Source: Phytophthora sp. 'mugwort'
Lineage: Eukaryota > Oomycota > Peronosporomycetes > Peronosporales > Peronosporaceae
Assembly: GCA_033558025.1 (NCBI GenBank)
Contig: JAUCEF010000007.1
Location: forward strand, 930,001 to 994,000
Reading direction: 5' to 3'
Length of the DNA: 64,000 bases
Shown here: positions 27,101 through 38,287 of the stretch, in pieces
Position numbering within the stretch: position 1 is the stretch's first letter
How the letters are laid out: every line of letters begins with the position of its first letter
Program-made: the position numbers and the translations under genes
Notes under the pieces: model-generated
What the model saw: the letters and a program-made list of their open reading frames with translations, nothing else
What the model was told of the DNA's origin: nothing
The model's database searches: none

Positions 27101-30100
27101 ATCCAGTGGGAAGTTCCATCTCAGTGAGCTGGCGCTTGAAGAACAATTGATTTACAACATCCAGCGTATGCCCATGGACTTGAACTGGGAGTCTAACGAA
27201 TTGGTGACTTGTTGGGATCTGCTGCACAAGCTGCTGAGCATAGTGCACAAACGGAATTTTCTGATAGCATTGTCGATGGCATGCAGTACAACCGACGAAT
27301 CCAAGCGAGCACTCCAAGCACAGCTATCTGGAGACCTCCCGCTTGCTGTCGCGTCGTACAAGAAGGCTGAAAGTATACTGGACTCTCAATTGAAAGCCCT
27401 CGATGGTGGTAACTCCATCGCCGCTGAGACTGATGCTAAGCGATGTCGTTGGCAGCGATTAAATTGCTTGGAGGCGTTAAATAATTGGAACGCATTAAAA
27501 AATGAGGTTGCTGATATGACGGACAAGGATAAAGACTTTCTCTGGAAGCAACGCCCACCGTATTTAGAGCAAGGTGTCGGTCATTACTTGCGTTCTTGTC
27601 TAGGACTGTCGGAGGCAACGCAAACAGACAGCACCCTGGCAAATATTCAGAACTTTATTGAAAGCGCTACGCGTGACTCGACGAAGGTGGAGCTTGTGAA
27701 GTCGAGGTTCCCGGTTGAGGTTTGTTTGGCTTACTTGTCGTTGGATGACAAGAATCAAGCCCGCGTCTGTGTGGAAACGTTTTACAGCGATTTTCTAAAA
27801 GTATGGAGGCAGACGAGCGCCATGGCATCGTCCTCCCGCATGGAATTATTACAGTCGTTGTCGTCGATAGTGGAGATTGACGACGTGCTATCTCGCTTCG
27901 GACGTAATTACTCAGATATCTGCAAAGAGGAGCAACCGGATTTTATAGGCTTCATGGATGCGTGGAGAAGATTACCTCCTTCAACAGGCGAGGATAGCAT
28001 GGTTCTTTGGTCTCAACACACCATGGTACAGAACAATATTGCTGACTTTTTGCTGAACTATGCACGAGATCAAGGGATCCTTTCTGATGAGATTCGTTTG
28101 GCTGTTTTAAGAGGCAAGAGTAATTCTATGCTGCAGTATGCCAATGCGGCACTATCTTGCAACATTTTAGCTTTGACTTCTAAGATGCTAAAAAATTACC
28201 GCGAGCTGTGCAACACTTACCAGCTTCCCAAACTGAGCGTGGATATGGTGGAGGTGTTCGTGTCACACGTGCTGAAGTTAATTGATCGCCAAGAGCATCA
28301 ATCAGACACGAGTAGTCCGGATCCAAGCTCGGTTAAGCTAATCACGAGATACTACGAGACAGCCACAAAAATGTTTGATAATGTGGAAATGATGTCAATG
28401 ATGGAGATAGCAAATGCAAGCGATAAAGTGGCGATGGGTTATCTGGAGGCGAAGACTTTTGCAAGTGCCGCGGCGTTTTATGCTTTGAATGATATCGATG
28501 ACAACCTGAAAGACGAATATTTCTCACGTTCGCTTGACATGTTCAAGGTTTCCTGCCAGCGTATTGACGCTGCTCTGAGCAATAAGGTGGAAAATGAAGC
28601 ATCTTCTGCATTCTTGAGATGCCGATTAACCTTCATCGAGTTTCTAAACGACCTGCTTTTCAAGCGAAAAATGGAGAAGCTAGCCAATCTTGCTGATCGT
28701 AAGGCAGTGATAAAGCTGTTGAGTGAGAACGTATTGGGAGGAATGGCTGCTGGGGACCGCGAATGCGCCCATTACTTCCCTCAAATATGCGGCGTGGTTT
28801 CGCCTTACCCGGATATTGTGGCCGAGTTTGAACAATATGTGCTGACAAACGTCCCGTTGTGGACTTGTCTGCAGTGGTCGGCCCAACTTATGGCATTGCT
28901 AAATGGGCCTATCGGTAAAACGATTGTTGCGATTCTAGAAAAGGTTTGTTACTGAGTATTTTGTTTGTGCTGTCTTCATTTAACGCCAGTATCTGGTTGT
29001 GCTGTCCTCATTTAACGCTTGTATCTTGCTTTGTGTAGCTGGCCGAAAAATACCCGGTAGCGCTATTCTATGACTTTATGGTCTCGTGCAGATCTTCACT
29101 AGACAAATTTAAAGTGGACTTGCATCGTCTAGAGGTGCTACTGGCAAATCCAGTGATGGAAAAATTCGTCACCGCTTTGAGATTGTATGTCCTGCGTTTT
29201 AGATTATTCTTTGATGTAATCTAACCATAGCTAACGACTTCTGCTTTGACTTTGAACAGAATTCACCATCCGGAACTCCGTTTAAAAGAGGGACTAAGAG
29301 AGATCGCGAAGCTTTTAGAAGACAATCGGACTTCAGATGCACGTAAGAAAGTGGAGCTTCTGTGGAAGGACTGCTTTTCGCAGGATCGTCCGCTACTCGG
29401 CACTCAAATCGGTCGATACAACCGCGACTGGAGTCGAAAAGCTAAACGGGACGTGGAAAAGATAATAGGCAAGGACGGCTCAAAGATGACCGCAAAAAGC
29501 GTCAATTCAGCCCGCAAATGGATCATGAATCATTTCGGCGTCACTCCGGGTAGATATGGCATTACCAAGGACATGCATGCACATCTCGGAGACTTTGCGG
29601 AGTGGCTGGAGGAATTCGACCATTCGAGCTGCTCGCTAGAACTTCCGGGACAGTACACATCATGTAAGTTATCTGTATATCCTGGCTTCACTCGCATTAA
29701 GTCATTCTCTCACACACAACACTCGTATTTATATTTCACTGTTGCAGGTTGGGGTCCTCCAGACCCGTCTACGCACGTTCGTATCTTGAGTTTCAACTCA
29801 ATGCTCGGAGTGCTAGCTTCGAAGCAGTTGCCGAAAAGACTGACGGTGCATTGCAGTGATGAGAAGGACTACACTTTCCTTGTAAAGGGAGGTGAAGATT
29901 TGCGCCTAGACCAGCGAATTGAACAGCTCTTCGGCGTGATGAATCAGATTCTTGAAGCCGATACGCGGTGCCGCGATCAGAGACTTTCCCTCACGACTTA
30001 CGACGTGATTCCAATGACGCAGGAAATCGGTATTCTTGAGTGGGTTGGGGGCACTTCCACACTAAAAGGAGTTATTGAGGCACAATTACAGATCGACGAA

Positions 30101-31111
30101 CGCTGCGCTGACCTCAAGAGCAACAAGAGGCAGAAACTCGAGCTGTTTAACACAACGGCATCAAAAGCTTACGAGTCATTTTTACTGAAGCAACGGGGCG
30201 CCAGCTTCAGTGCGAAAGTAGTAGCCCCTCGCTCAAAAGATGTGGTGGATCAGTTCAAAAAAGTCCAAGCGATGATTCCAGCCGATTTGTTGCGGCGTCA
30301 ACTACTCGGATTGGGCTCAAATTTTGAGGCGTTTCTGCTAGTCCGAGACCACTTCCTCAAGTCACTGGCTGTATTCAGTGCCTGCTCGTACGTTTTGGGT
30401 ATTGGAGATCGTCATCTGGACAATTTTCTCTTCGATCTCGCCAGTGGCCGGGTCATCGGCATCGACTTTGGTGTGAGTTTTGGTGCTGGTGCAAGTGTTC
30501 TTCCTGTCCCCGAATTGATCCCGTTCCGACACACCCGACAAATGGACTTTGTGTTCCAGCCGTACGATGGTGCGAATCTCCTTGCGCAAGAGATGCAGGC
30601 AGTATTTGATGCACTGCGCTCGAAACGACAGGTTGTTGAAAATGTCATGAACGTCTTCCTGCATGAACCGCTGCTAGATTGGCAGCAGCCTATCACAACC
30701 CACCAGAAGGCACTGTTTGAAGATGACGATCGGTCCACCTTGCAGGATAGCGACGTGGAGATGGAAGATGTGGAGGCACTCGCTGCTGCTCGTGTGCCCC
30801 GACGGGACAATAAATTGTCGCCAATTGAAGGTAACGCGTGGCTGCCTGATGTCAAGATTGCCATTGCACGTAGGAAGCTGGAAGGCGTGTCACCTGCACT
30901 GCTGCTGAAGGAGGAGCTGGCACAGAACCCCCATCTGAAGCAACATCTCAGCAAATTCCATGCACTAATCGATGCGGCGAGCCCTGGTGAAGAAAATGCC
31001 GACGAGATGAGAGCACTGAGCTCGTTAACGCAGGCTCAGGAGCTGCTGGCGATGGCTACGGCGCCAGATTTGCTTGGTCGCACGTTCCAAGGGTGGATGC
31101 CATGGCTCTAA
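18179..31111 (+). CDS. PRKDC: DNA-dependent protein kinase catalytic subunit (DNA-PKcs)
   Basis: A PIKK-family serine/threonine kinase acting with Ku in non-homologous end joining. Thirteen exons: 18179-18586, 18651-19003, 19081-19258, 19328-19681, 19754-19987, 20061-20360, 20432-20527, 20601-22904, 22973-26450, 26521-28943, 29039-29184, 29260-29663, 29748-31111. All phases agree, giving about 4013 aa (human 4128). The first two thirds are helical repeats. Residues around 2656 carry YRTGEFPDIQI, matching the DNA-PKcs-specific YRSYRHGDLPDIQI segment. A FAT-like region follows, then the kinase: FLVKGGEDLRLDQR with Lys3606, catalytic loop GDRHLDN with Asp3780 and Asn3785, and IDFG with Asp3799. 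The protein ends in a FATC-like LLGRTFQGWMPWL, against LGRTWEGWEPWM in human DNA-PKcs. This ending, the YRTGEFPDIQI segment and the length separate it from ATM, ATR and TOR. The exon 5 acceptor (GAAG) is the weakest splice call. Confidence 0.93.
28966..29029 (+). repeat. Tandem duplication inside PRKDC intron 10
   Basis: Two head-to-tail copies of a 32 bp unit containing CATTTAACGC (28966-28997 and 28998-29029), differing at a few positions. They enlarge this intron to 95 nt, longer than the other introns of the gene (about 60-80 nt). No effect on the frame. Confidence 0.75.
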
Positions 31112-31240
31112 GACTCGTAGCAGCATAATGAAGAATACGAATATGAATTCATTGTGCATGTGTAGTTTTGAGTCATTGCTCATGCAGGGTTGCGTTGTAG
31201 TACAAGACTACCCGATGTCTAAATAATCTTAGGGTACTTA

Positions 31241-32530
31241 CTACATGCAGTACATTGCGACGCGATACACAAGTGAGTGTTGTAGTAAGAATTCGTGACG
31301 TTTGATGTGCACTGAAGCGCCCACTACCGGCATGCTATGCAGAAACAGTGATAGGCTCGTGATACTGCGTATATACGAGCGACATCGATGCCAGTCATTG
31401 GAAGCAACCGTCGCAGCCTGTTGCAGACCTCCGACCAGTAAAACCATGCCACCCAGGAAGAAGCCGGTCGTTGTCAGTCCCAGCAGAAAAAACATCGTGT
31501 GCTGGAAGCCTTGGGTAGCAACAGCCAGTGCCAACATGGCCATAAAGATGTTCGAGATGAGCAGCTTGGCCGCAGCTCCGAAGACCACAGCTTTGCTGCC
31601 CGACACGATGGCTTGCAAGTACAGCTCGAGGTACAGACACATGAAGGCCAGTGGACGCCAGAGGCACACGAAGAGACCAATGAAGAGTGCGTCCAGTACA
31701 CGGCTCTCAAGCCCACGGTATCCAACCACGCGGCCGACGGTCGTGCTCCATTCACTCGCATACTCGGCAGTCTTGTTCGGGATCACCACATTCTTACGCT
31801 TGCCCGTGAGGCCGTTCTTGACAATCCACTTGAGTCCGTCTTCATACCCCAGATCAAATAGCCACTCGACGTCGCGCACTCCAGGCGGCAGCATAGCCCA
31901 CCACACTGGCACGTAGACCGACGGTTTGATATCTGCGCCAGTGCAGTAGAACGGACTCACAGTCACTGTATTCTTGTCGTAGACAGGCTGGAAGTCGAAG
32001 ATCCCGCCGTCCATGACCCACTCACCACCGAGTTTGAAGGGCATGCCGGCAATGGGCGTCGCGCAGCACGAAGCCATGAGGCTGTCCGTCAGGTGTTGCT
32101 GCGAGTCGAACGTCGTCAACCGACGCGACGTGAGCGCCGACAGCGACGTGTAGACCACCGTGAGCTGCTGCGATTCATTAAGCTTCTCGTACTCATGTAG
32201 TTTGCCCTCCGCTCGGAGTGTGTCCAGCAGAAACGTCCGTGCACGGAAAAATCCGGCAGGGAACTCGTGTGCGTTTGGGATGACTTTGGCCAGAACGAAG
32301 TCGCGGATGGCATCGAAATTGCAGTGCAATGCCAATCCTGTGGCCGCCAGCGCGCCGGCAGAGCAACCGATGAGGCGTGCATCCTTCTCCAGCTCGAACT
32401 CCTGCAGTGCCTTGGCCACGCCGAACAGGTACATCTTGAGGTAGCCGCCGCACGCGAACGAGAAGGAAATGTCCTTGAACGACAGCTTTGGAGACGCGGC
32501 GTGCCTATTGACGTGGCGACGGCGAGCCAT
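31241..32530 (-). CDS. Patatin-like phospholipase, copy 1
   Basis: A PNPLA-family lipid acyl hydrolase of 429 aa. The catalytic dyad is visible: Ser57 in GCSAG (GxSxG nucleophile elbow) and Asp174 in WVMDGG. CGGYLKMYLFGVAKAL near residue 28 supplies the glycine-rich oxyanion-hole strand. The C-terminal third contains two or three hydrophobic helices (about 300-390), so the enzyme is probably membrane bound. The start at 32530 was chosen because the neighbouring paralogue begins with the same MARR motif; an in-frame ATG at 32647 would add 39 residues without counterpart in copy 2. It is convergent with PRKDC (129 bp apart) and in tandem with copy 2. Family known, substrate unknown. Confidence 0.88.
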   Translation of the reverse strand: MARRRHVNRHAASPKLSFKDISFSFACGGYLKMYLFGVAKALQEFELEKDARLIGCSAGALAATGLALHCNFDAIRDFVLAKVIPNAHEFPAGFFRARTFLLDTLRAEGKLHEYEKLNESQQLTVVYTSLSALTSRRLTTFDSQQHLTDSLMASCCATPIAGMPFKLGGEWVMDGGIFDFQPVYDKNTVTVSPFYCTGADIKPSVYVPVWWAMLPPGVRDVEWLFDLGYEDGLKWIVKNGLTGKRKNVVIPNKTAEYASEWSTTVGRVVGYRGLESRVLDALFIGLFVCLWRPLAFMCLYLELYLQAIVSGSKAVVFGAAAKLLISNIFMAMLALAVATQGFQHTMFFLLGLTTTGFFLGGMVLLVGGLQQAATVASNDWHRCRSYIRSITSLSLFLHSMPVVGASVHIKRHEFLLQHSLVYRVAMYCM

Positions 32531-33165
32531 TGCGGATGAGTGCGTCAGCTTTGTGCAGATGGTTGGGAAACCAAGTCTGACGATCTCAGACGCGAGCGAG
32601 TCGCGCGTTGCACGGAGCTCTTCGTCGACAAGTCGAAACTGCAGCATGATGGGCTGCAGCGGGGGCGGCTGATGTCATGAGCCGAAATAGCGGTGCTGCA
32701 GTTACATTGAGTGGGCCGATCCAATGTGGCTTGTTAAACAGACCGCACGAAGTAGCACAATCGGTGGCAGTAGTGCTCATGACGTCATAGGCAGGATCGG
32801 AAACGAAATCTAAGCGAAAGGGGCATACCGGTACGTAATGTTCTCATTCGGCCAAATTTATACATGTACGTAGGCCAAAGGTCGCCAAGGTCGCCAAGAT
32901 CGCGAGGTGCAATATCGACGAGCCTACCATCACCTCCACCCTGTATCAGCAACGACTGGCCGCTCGCCCCGCTTCCTTCCTCAGCCTTGCCTCTATGAAC
33001 CTTGGTGCTGGAATAATGCGCGACTACCGACCGAAGTGGAAAATTTACGTTGAGCAACAAGGAGATGATCAACTTGAGGTCAAGTCAATTAACGGAGACG
33101 AGTGCGCTCTATTAGATATACATTGGTCTGGCACATGTACTCAAGTGGTACAATAATTAAGCCAC
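32531..33165. other. Intergenic spacer between the patatin paralogues
   Basis: The spacer holds the promoter and leader of copy 1 and the 3' end of copy 2. No open frame with coding character was seen. Confidence 0.5.
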
Positions 33166-34449
33166 CTATACAAAATGCATCGCGACGCGATACACCAGCG
33201 AGTGCTCCAGCAGGAACTCGTGGCGCTTGATCTGCACCTTCGGACCGAACACCGGCATACTGTGCAGGAACAGCGACAGACTCGTGATGCTGCGCATGTA
33301 CGAGCGACACCGTTGCCAGTCCGCCGAAGCCACCGCACCCGCTTGCTGTAAGCCACCAACCAGCAGCACCATGCCACCCAAGAAGAATCCCGTCGCCATC
33401 AGACCCAACAGGAACATCATGGTGTCTTGCAGGCCCAGCGTGGCCAAGGTCACCGCCGACAAACCCATGATAATGTTCGAGATGAGCAGCTTGGCCGCGG
33501 CTCCGAAGACCGCGGCCTTGCCACCGGAGACAATAGCCTGCAAGTAGAGCTCCAGGTACAGACAAATGAATGCCATCGGCCTCCACAAACACACGAACAG
33601 TCCAATGAAGAGGGCATCCAGGATGTGGCTCTCACAGCCGCGGTATCCCATCACGCGGCCCACCGTCGTGTTCCAGCCACCGGCGTATTTCGTGCTCTTA
33701 TCCGGGATAACGACGTTCTTGCGGCCGCCAGTCAGCCCGTTCTTGACGATCCACTTGAGTCCGTCCTCGTAGCCCAAGTCAAACAGCCACTCGATGTCGC
33801 GCACACCAGGCGGGAATAACGCCCACCACATGGGCACGTACACCGACGGCTTAATGTCCGCGCCGACGCAGTAGAACGGACTGACGGCCACCGTTTTATT
33901 GTCGTACACGGGCTGAAAGTCGAGCATGCCGCCGTCCATGACCCACTCGCCGTTGAGCTTGAAGGGCAGCCCGGCGATGGGCGGGGCACAGCACGAGGCC
34001 AGCAACGTCTCCATCAGATGCTCGGTTGACTCGAAGGTCGTCGCACGTCGCGACACCAGCGCGGACAGCGACGTGTAGACGATCGTGAGCTGCTGCGACG
34101 CGTTGAGCGCCTCGAACTGGTCCAGGTCGCCGTGGCGTACCAGTGTGTCGCGCAGGTACGGACGCACGCGGAAGTAACCGGCCAGCGACGCATGCGCCTG
34201 CGGGACGATGTTGTGCAGCACGTGGTCTCGGATGGCGTCAAAGTCGCAGTGCAATGCTAGCCCCGTTGCCGTCAGTGCGCCGGCAGAGCAGCCAATGAGA
34301 CGCGCGTTCTTCTCGAGCTCGAATTCCTGCAGGGCCTTAGCCACGCCGAACAGGTACATTTTGAGCCAACCGCCGCATGCGAACGAGAAGGACAGATTGG
34401 AGTCCTCCGCATTGAAGTCCTGCTGCCTTGCATTATGACGACGAGCCAT
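33166..34449 (-). CDS. Patatin-like phospholipase, copy 2
   Basis: A 427 aa paralogue of the downstream gene, closely similar along the whole length. Ser55 in GCSAG and Asp172 in WVMDGG form the dyad, and CGGWLKMYLFGVAKAL precedes them. The hydrophobic C-terminal region is also kept. The ATG at 34449 (MARRHNAR) is the only plausible start, because the open frame extends upstream without another ATG. The N-terminal 20 residues are the most divergent part between the copies. Strong G/C at third positions and full-length conservation argue that both copies are active. Confidence 0.88.
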   Translation of the reverse strand: MARRHNARQQDFNAEDSNLSFSFACGGWLKMYLFGVAKALQEFELEKNARLIGCSAGALTATGLALHCDFDAIRDHVLHNIVPQAHASLAGYFRVRPYLRDTLVRHGDLDQFEALNASQQLTIVYTSLSALVSRRATTFESTEHLMETLLASCCAPPIAGLPFKLNGEWVMDGGMLDFQPVYDNKTVAVSPFYCVGADIKPSVYVPMWWALFPPGVRDIEWLFDLGYEDGLKWIVKNGLTGGRKNVVIPDKSTKYAGGWNTTVGRVMGYRGCESHILDALFIGLFVCLWRPMAFICLYLELYLQAIVSGGKAAVFGAAAKLLISNIIMGLSAVTLATLGLQDTMMFLLGLMATGFFLGGMVLLVGGLQQAGAVASADWQRCRSYMRSITSLSLFLHSMPVFGPKVQIKRHEFLLEHSLVYRVAMHFV

Positions 34450-34729
34450 TGCAGTTTGGGCGGAGAAAGCTCTGCTGCGAGGCTGGCTGGGTGAAACCAA
34501 ATGTGGGCTTAAGTAGGAATAGAGTCTGGGTGGGCCAAGTTGACGTGTAACGACGCACGACGATCGGTTGCTGTCTGATGTGTTCGGTGGTGACGTTTGT
34601 ATATGTTGTGATTTTGACGGCCTTTCGCTTTCTATTTTTTGGTGGCGGTAGCGGAATGCTCCAAGCTGGAAAGTGACAGCTGCATGTCATAAGAAAAAGA
34701 CAATGGTGTAGCGTACACCAACTATGACG
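34450..34729. other. Upstream region of patatin copy 2
   Basis: The segment contains the leader and presumed promoter of the minus-strand patatin gene. No coding sequence recognised. Confidence 0.4.
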
Positions 34730-35190
34730 AAATGGGTACAGTAATGTGCAACGGGGCTACAACGCATAACCTGGGAGCTAATGGTTTTGACGGGGAGCCA
34801 AAACTCGGGCGACTACGTGTACTCGTTGACCGAGTTTCTCCTCCCCCTTGCTCATTAAAGTTTGGCACGGAGTTTACCTTTCAGCAAAACAATGCAAGTA
34901 TCCACACCTCGGCACGCACCAAGGACTTCTTCGCGGACCAGGAAGTAAAGGTGCTCGACTGGCCTTCAAAGTCGCCACTTAAATCCTATAGAAAACCTCT
35001 GGTCGATCGTGAGCAAGAGAGTATGCAGTAACGCTAGACAGTTCGATAAGGTACCTGAGCTAAGGGCTGCGCTCTTTGAGGCATTGGATTCCATCCCTCT
35101 CGCATTGTTGCACTCACTCGTCGAGTCAATGCCGCGCCGCTGCTTAGAGGTTGTTGCCCAGAATGGGGATAGGACTCTTACTAAAGAATA
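34730..35190 (+). pseudogene. Tc1/mariner-type transposase fragment, frameshifted
   Basis: The frame from 34732 encodes a C-terminal piece of a Tc1/mariner DDE transposase: FQQNNASIHTSARTKDFF followed by VKVLDWPSKSP. After a one-base slip near 34980 the next frame gives LNPIENLWSIVSKRV and continues to about 35190. In this family the second catalytic Asp lies in FQQDNA; here it reads Asn, and the Asp of the usual PDLNPIENLW motif is lost at the slip. The N-terminal DNA-binding part is missing. A dead remnant. Confidence 0.85.
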
Positions 35191-35975
35191 CCAATATACT
35201 TGGTTTTTGTATGGGTGGGTTTGTCCGATTTGATCTGTCGCGGAGCTGAAAGTGGAAAATTGTATGGGAGGTACCCTACAGAGCTCGAACTTGCGCTCGT
35301 TAACACAAGCAAGCTCTTTCTCCCTGCCTACAGCTCGCATATATTTAAATGCTAACTCGAAGAACTGCCAGCACTACGGAAGGTTAAGTAGGTGTCCGAT
35401 CTAATCTGTGCGCAGTGTAAGTGCGGCGGAACAATGCCCATCGGCGCAAAAGTGGCAGCAGTGCTTTCGGCCACCGCTCGTCATTCGAAGTTGTGACGGG
35501 CAGTCCATTGCATTTACGTTTGCTTTAAGGTATTAGTACATGCACCGCCTGCGCGATACCACATGCTATAAGAAATATCCATCATGGTGGATACTCTGGT
35601 TTTGCTTTCTGACATACGAAGATGTTTACTGTAACAGTGAACATGGCATTGACCGAGCTGCAGTGCGTTAAATTACTACTTGTACATAAAAATTACCATG
35701 TGCTCCCGCCGTACTGCAAATTTTGTCAGCGCCGATGTCATTTGCTCATTGTGCCGCCATCTTATTGTTTCATATACCGATATCACAATGCTTTTGGTGG
35801 ATACTTTTGACCCTCCTTTCTCTTGCCACGGAAGACTTACTTTGTGGCTTCACCCGTTAGTCGAAGTCCCTTCCACATCAAGTGATCATATCGGATAATA
35901 CTCCCTCCGTAGATATCGTATCTCCTTATACCTGTCGCGGCCCAGTCAAACAACGGCGCCAATCTCATTATATCC
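35191..35975. other. Intergenic region upstream of the exchanger gene
   Basis: No coding sequence recognised. Two similar 17-mers, TGTCCGATTTGATCTGT (35222-35238) and TGTCCGATCTAATCTGT (35393-35409), occur in the same orientation. The first starts about 30 bp after the transposase similarity ends and could be a transposon end. The last few hundred bases should hold the promoter of the exchanger gene. Confidence 0.45.
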
Positions 35976-38287
35976 ATGTTCAAATGGTCGCGGCCACTGA
36001 CGCTGCTAGCGCTGTGGCTCGCGGTGTTTACTACTGTGGCCCTGGGTGCCAATGCCCAAGTCGAGGCCCCCGCGGCCAATGACGGCGACAATCCAGCGGC
36101 CTACGACTGCTCGGGCCCGTCCAGCACGGGCGACAGCTTCATCGACTATGATCACCTAGTGCACTGCGCGCCACTGCTGCGGAACTCGCCCGGGTTGGGC
36201 AAGGCCACGCTTGTACTGTGTCTTGTGCTGCTCCTGTATCTGTTAAGCTCCACGGCCGACGAGTTCTTCTGCCCAGTATTGCAGGCCATCGTCGAGAAAT
36301 ACCGCATCCCGCCACACGTGGCGGGTGTGACCTTCCTGAGCTTCGGCAACGGCTCGCCCGACGTCTTCTCCAACATCGCGGCGTTCGCGACGCCCACGCC
36401 GTCGATCGGCGTCACGGCCATTCTTGGAGGCGGACTGCTAGTCACGACAGTAATCACGGCGTGCGTGGGACTCGTGTCCGACGGCCAGGAGCAGCTTATT
36501 CCACGCACGTACCTGCGCGACGTGGTGTTCTACTTCATCGCCGTGCTGTATCTAGGACTGGTGTTTTTCGACGGTAAAGTGGGGCTGCTGGAGGCCGTGG
36601 GCTTTCTGTGCATCTACTTCGTGTATGTATTAGTAGTCTTCTCGGACAAGTACCTGGCCGCCTGTTGCTTCCCGTCGAAGGTGCACACGGAAGAGTCCAT
36701 CTATGCTGTACTGGACGACGAGGAAGATCTGCAGTATTGTTCGTCGTCATCCGCGAGTGAAAAGAGCCCTGCGACTAGTCCGTTGATGTTCCCGGCATGT
36801 GTGGAGCAGCCCACCGAGCAGCAGAAACGACGATCGTATTTGAAGAGCCAAACGATCCCAGCGTACGACACTTTCAATCGTTTCCATATTTTCTCCGACT
36901 CGGAGCAATCGGAGCCGTCCCCGCGTTTCCTCGATCGTATGCTGTATCGCAAGAGCTCCGTGCCGACGCCGCGGTCAAAGCCCCACATCAGTGACGACCT
37001 CGGGCCAAGCGAACGAGATGAAGGCCAATCGCTGCTGGAAGTCACGGATGTTCATTTGAAGCGTCCTTCGTCAATGTGCGTGGGCTCAATGCAGGAGTCA
37101 CTTCGTCGAATGAGGCGGCAAAGACGCCGACGCAAAACGACATGGCAATCGTTGGAGACGAGTGCGCAGTTTGGGACGTCAGCAAGACGCTGGACGCGCG
37201 GGTATCATGCACTTAGTGACATTGACGAGTTTCCACCTTCTATTGAGATGGAAGAAGCGGAAGCAGAAGTAGAGGACGAGTTCGATGTGTCAGAGGAGGA
37301 GATACAGCGAAAAGAGCTGGAAGAGAAAGCAGAAGCAGCAGAAGATGAGCAACTGGCCATGGAAGCCATCTCAGCAGTGTCCTTCTTCGATCATGTCAAG
37401 GTTCGAGCAAAGCGATGGAGGAGGCTCATGGTTCGTGCAGGACGATGTCTTTATTGGGGCTTTGAGCGGTTCATTTGGAACCCTTTCGAGGTCTTCACTG
37501 TGTTTATTCGGCGACTGACGATCCCGTTGGTGGATGAAGATACCTGGGATAAAAATCTGGTTCTTGTGTGTCCTCCGTGCGCTATGCTCGTGTTCGGCGT
37601 GTCGGTGTTTTCCTTCAGTATCGAAGACCCCGTTTTTCTTATGACGGTCGTCGTCGTGGGTGGAATGTTCAGCGCCATCATCGAGTACACCACGTCGCCG
37701 CTTTCACCACCAGAAGGCTGGCAGTTGGCACCTTTGATTTGCTTGGCTTTTGTCATGTCTGTTATTTGGATCATGAACATCGCCAACGAGGCGCTTGCCG
37801 TCTTGGAGACACTGGGTGAGCTCTTTGGCATTTCAAGCTCCGTTCTGGGCGTGTCGGTGAGTGCTACGTTTTTTCTGTAAGTATTAAAACCGAATCTAAC
37901 TAAATGTGATTTTTGACGGAGTGGCAGGTTCTAGCGTGGGGCAATTCCATCGGAGATCTTGTATCCAACATGGCTATCGCGCGTGATGGCTTCCCCACTA
38001 TGGCGTTCGCCGGCTGCTTCGCAGGGCCTATGTTTAACTTGCTGGTCGGCATAGGGCTGTCGCTTACGATCGCTATCATTTCCCACGGCCCACTCTCCAT
38101 GGGCGAGCCATCACCGCTGGTGTACTTGGGTTTTGGGTACCTCCTGTTGAGTTTGCTATTGAACATTGGGATAGCATCCGGCGACGGCTTTCGATATCGC
38201 CCACGGCTTTGCTACACCCTCCTGACTTTGTATGTGTCGTTTGCCATTATTTCCATAACAGTTGTGCTGAATTATCCCGAGGAATAA
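35976..38287 (+). CDS. Cation/Ca2+ exchanger of the NCLX/CCX type
   Basis: A CaCA-superfamily antiporter of 746 aa, closest in motif to NCLX (SLC8B1) and plant CCX proteins. Exons are 35976-37856 and 37928-38287 with one 71 nt phase-0 intron (GTGAGT..GGCAG). A signal-like hydrophobic segment (residues 7-24) opens the protein. Alpha-1 repeat: VTFLSFGNGSPDVFSNIAAF at about 117-140. Alpha-2 repeat: VLAWGNSIGDLVSNMA with GCFAGPMFN at about 628-665, beginning exactly at the exon 2 junction. Between the two five-to-six-helix bundles lies a roughly 290-residue cytosolic loop, rich in Ser, Arg and acidic residues, a likely regulatory region. It probably exchanges Ca2+ for Na+, Li+ or H+ across an internal membrane; ion choice and organelle are not decidable here. 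Confidence 0.87.
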
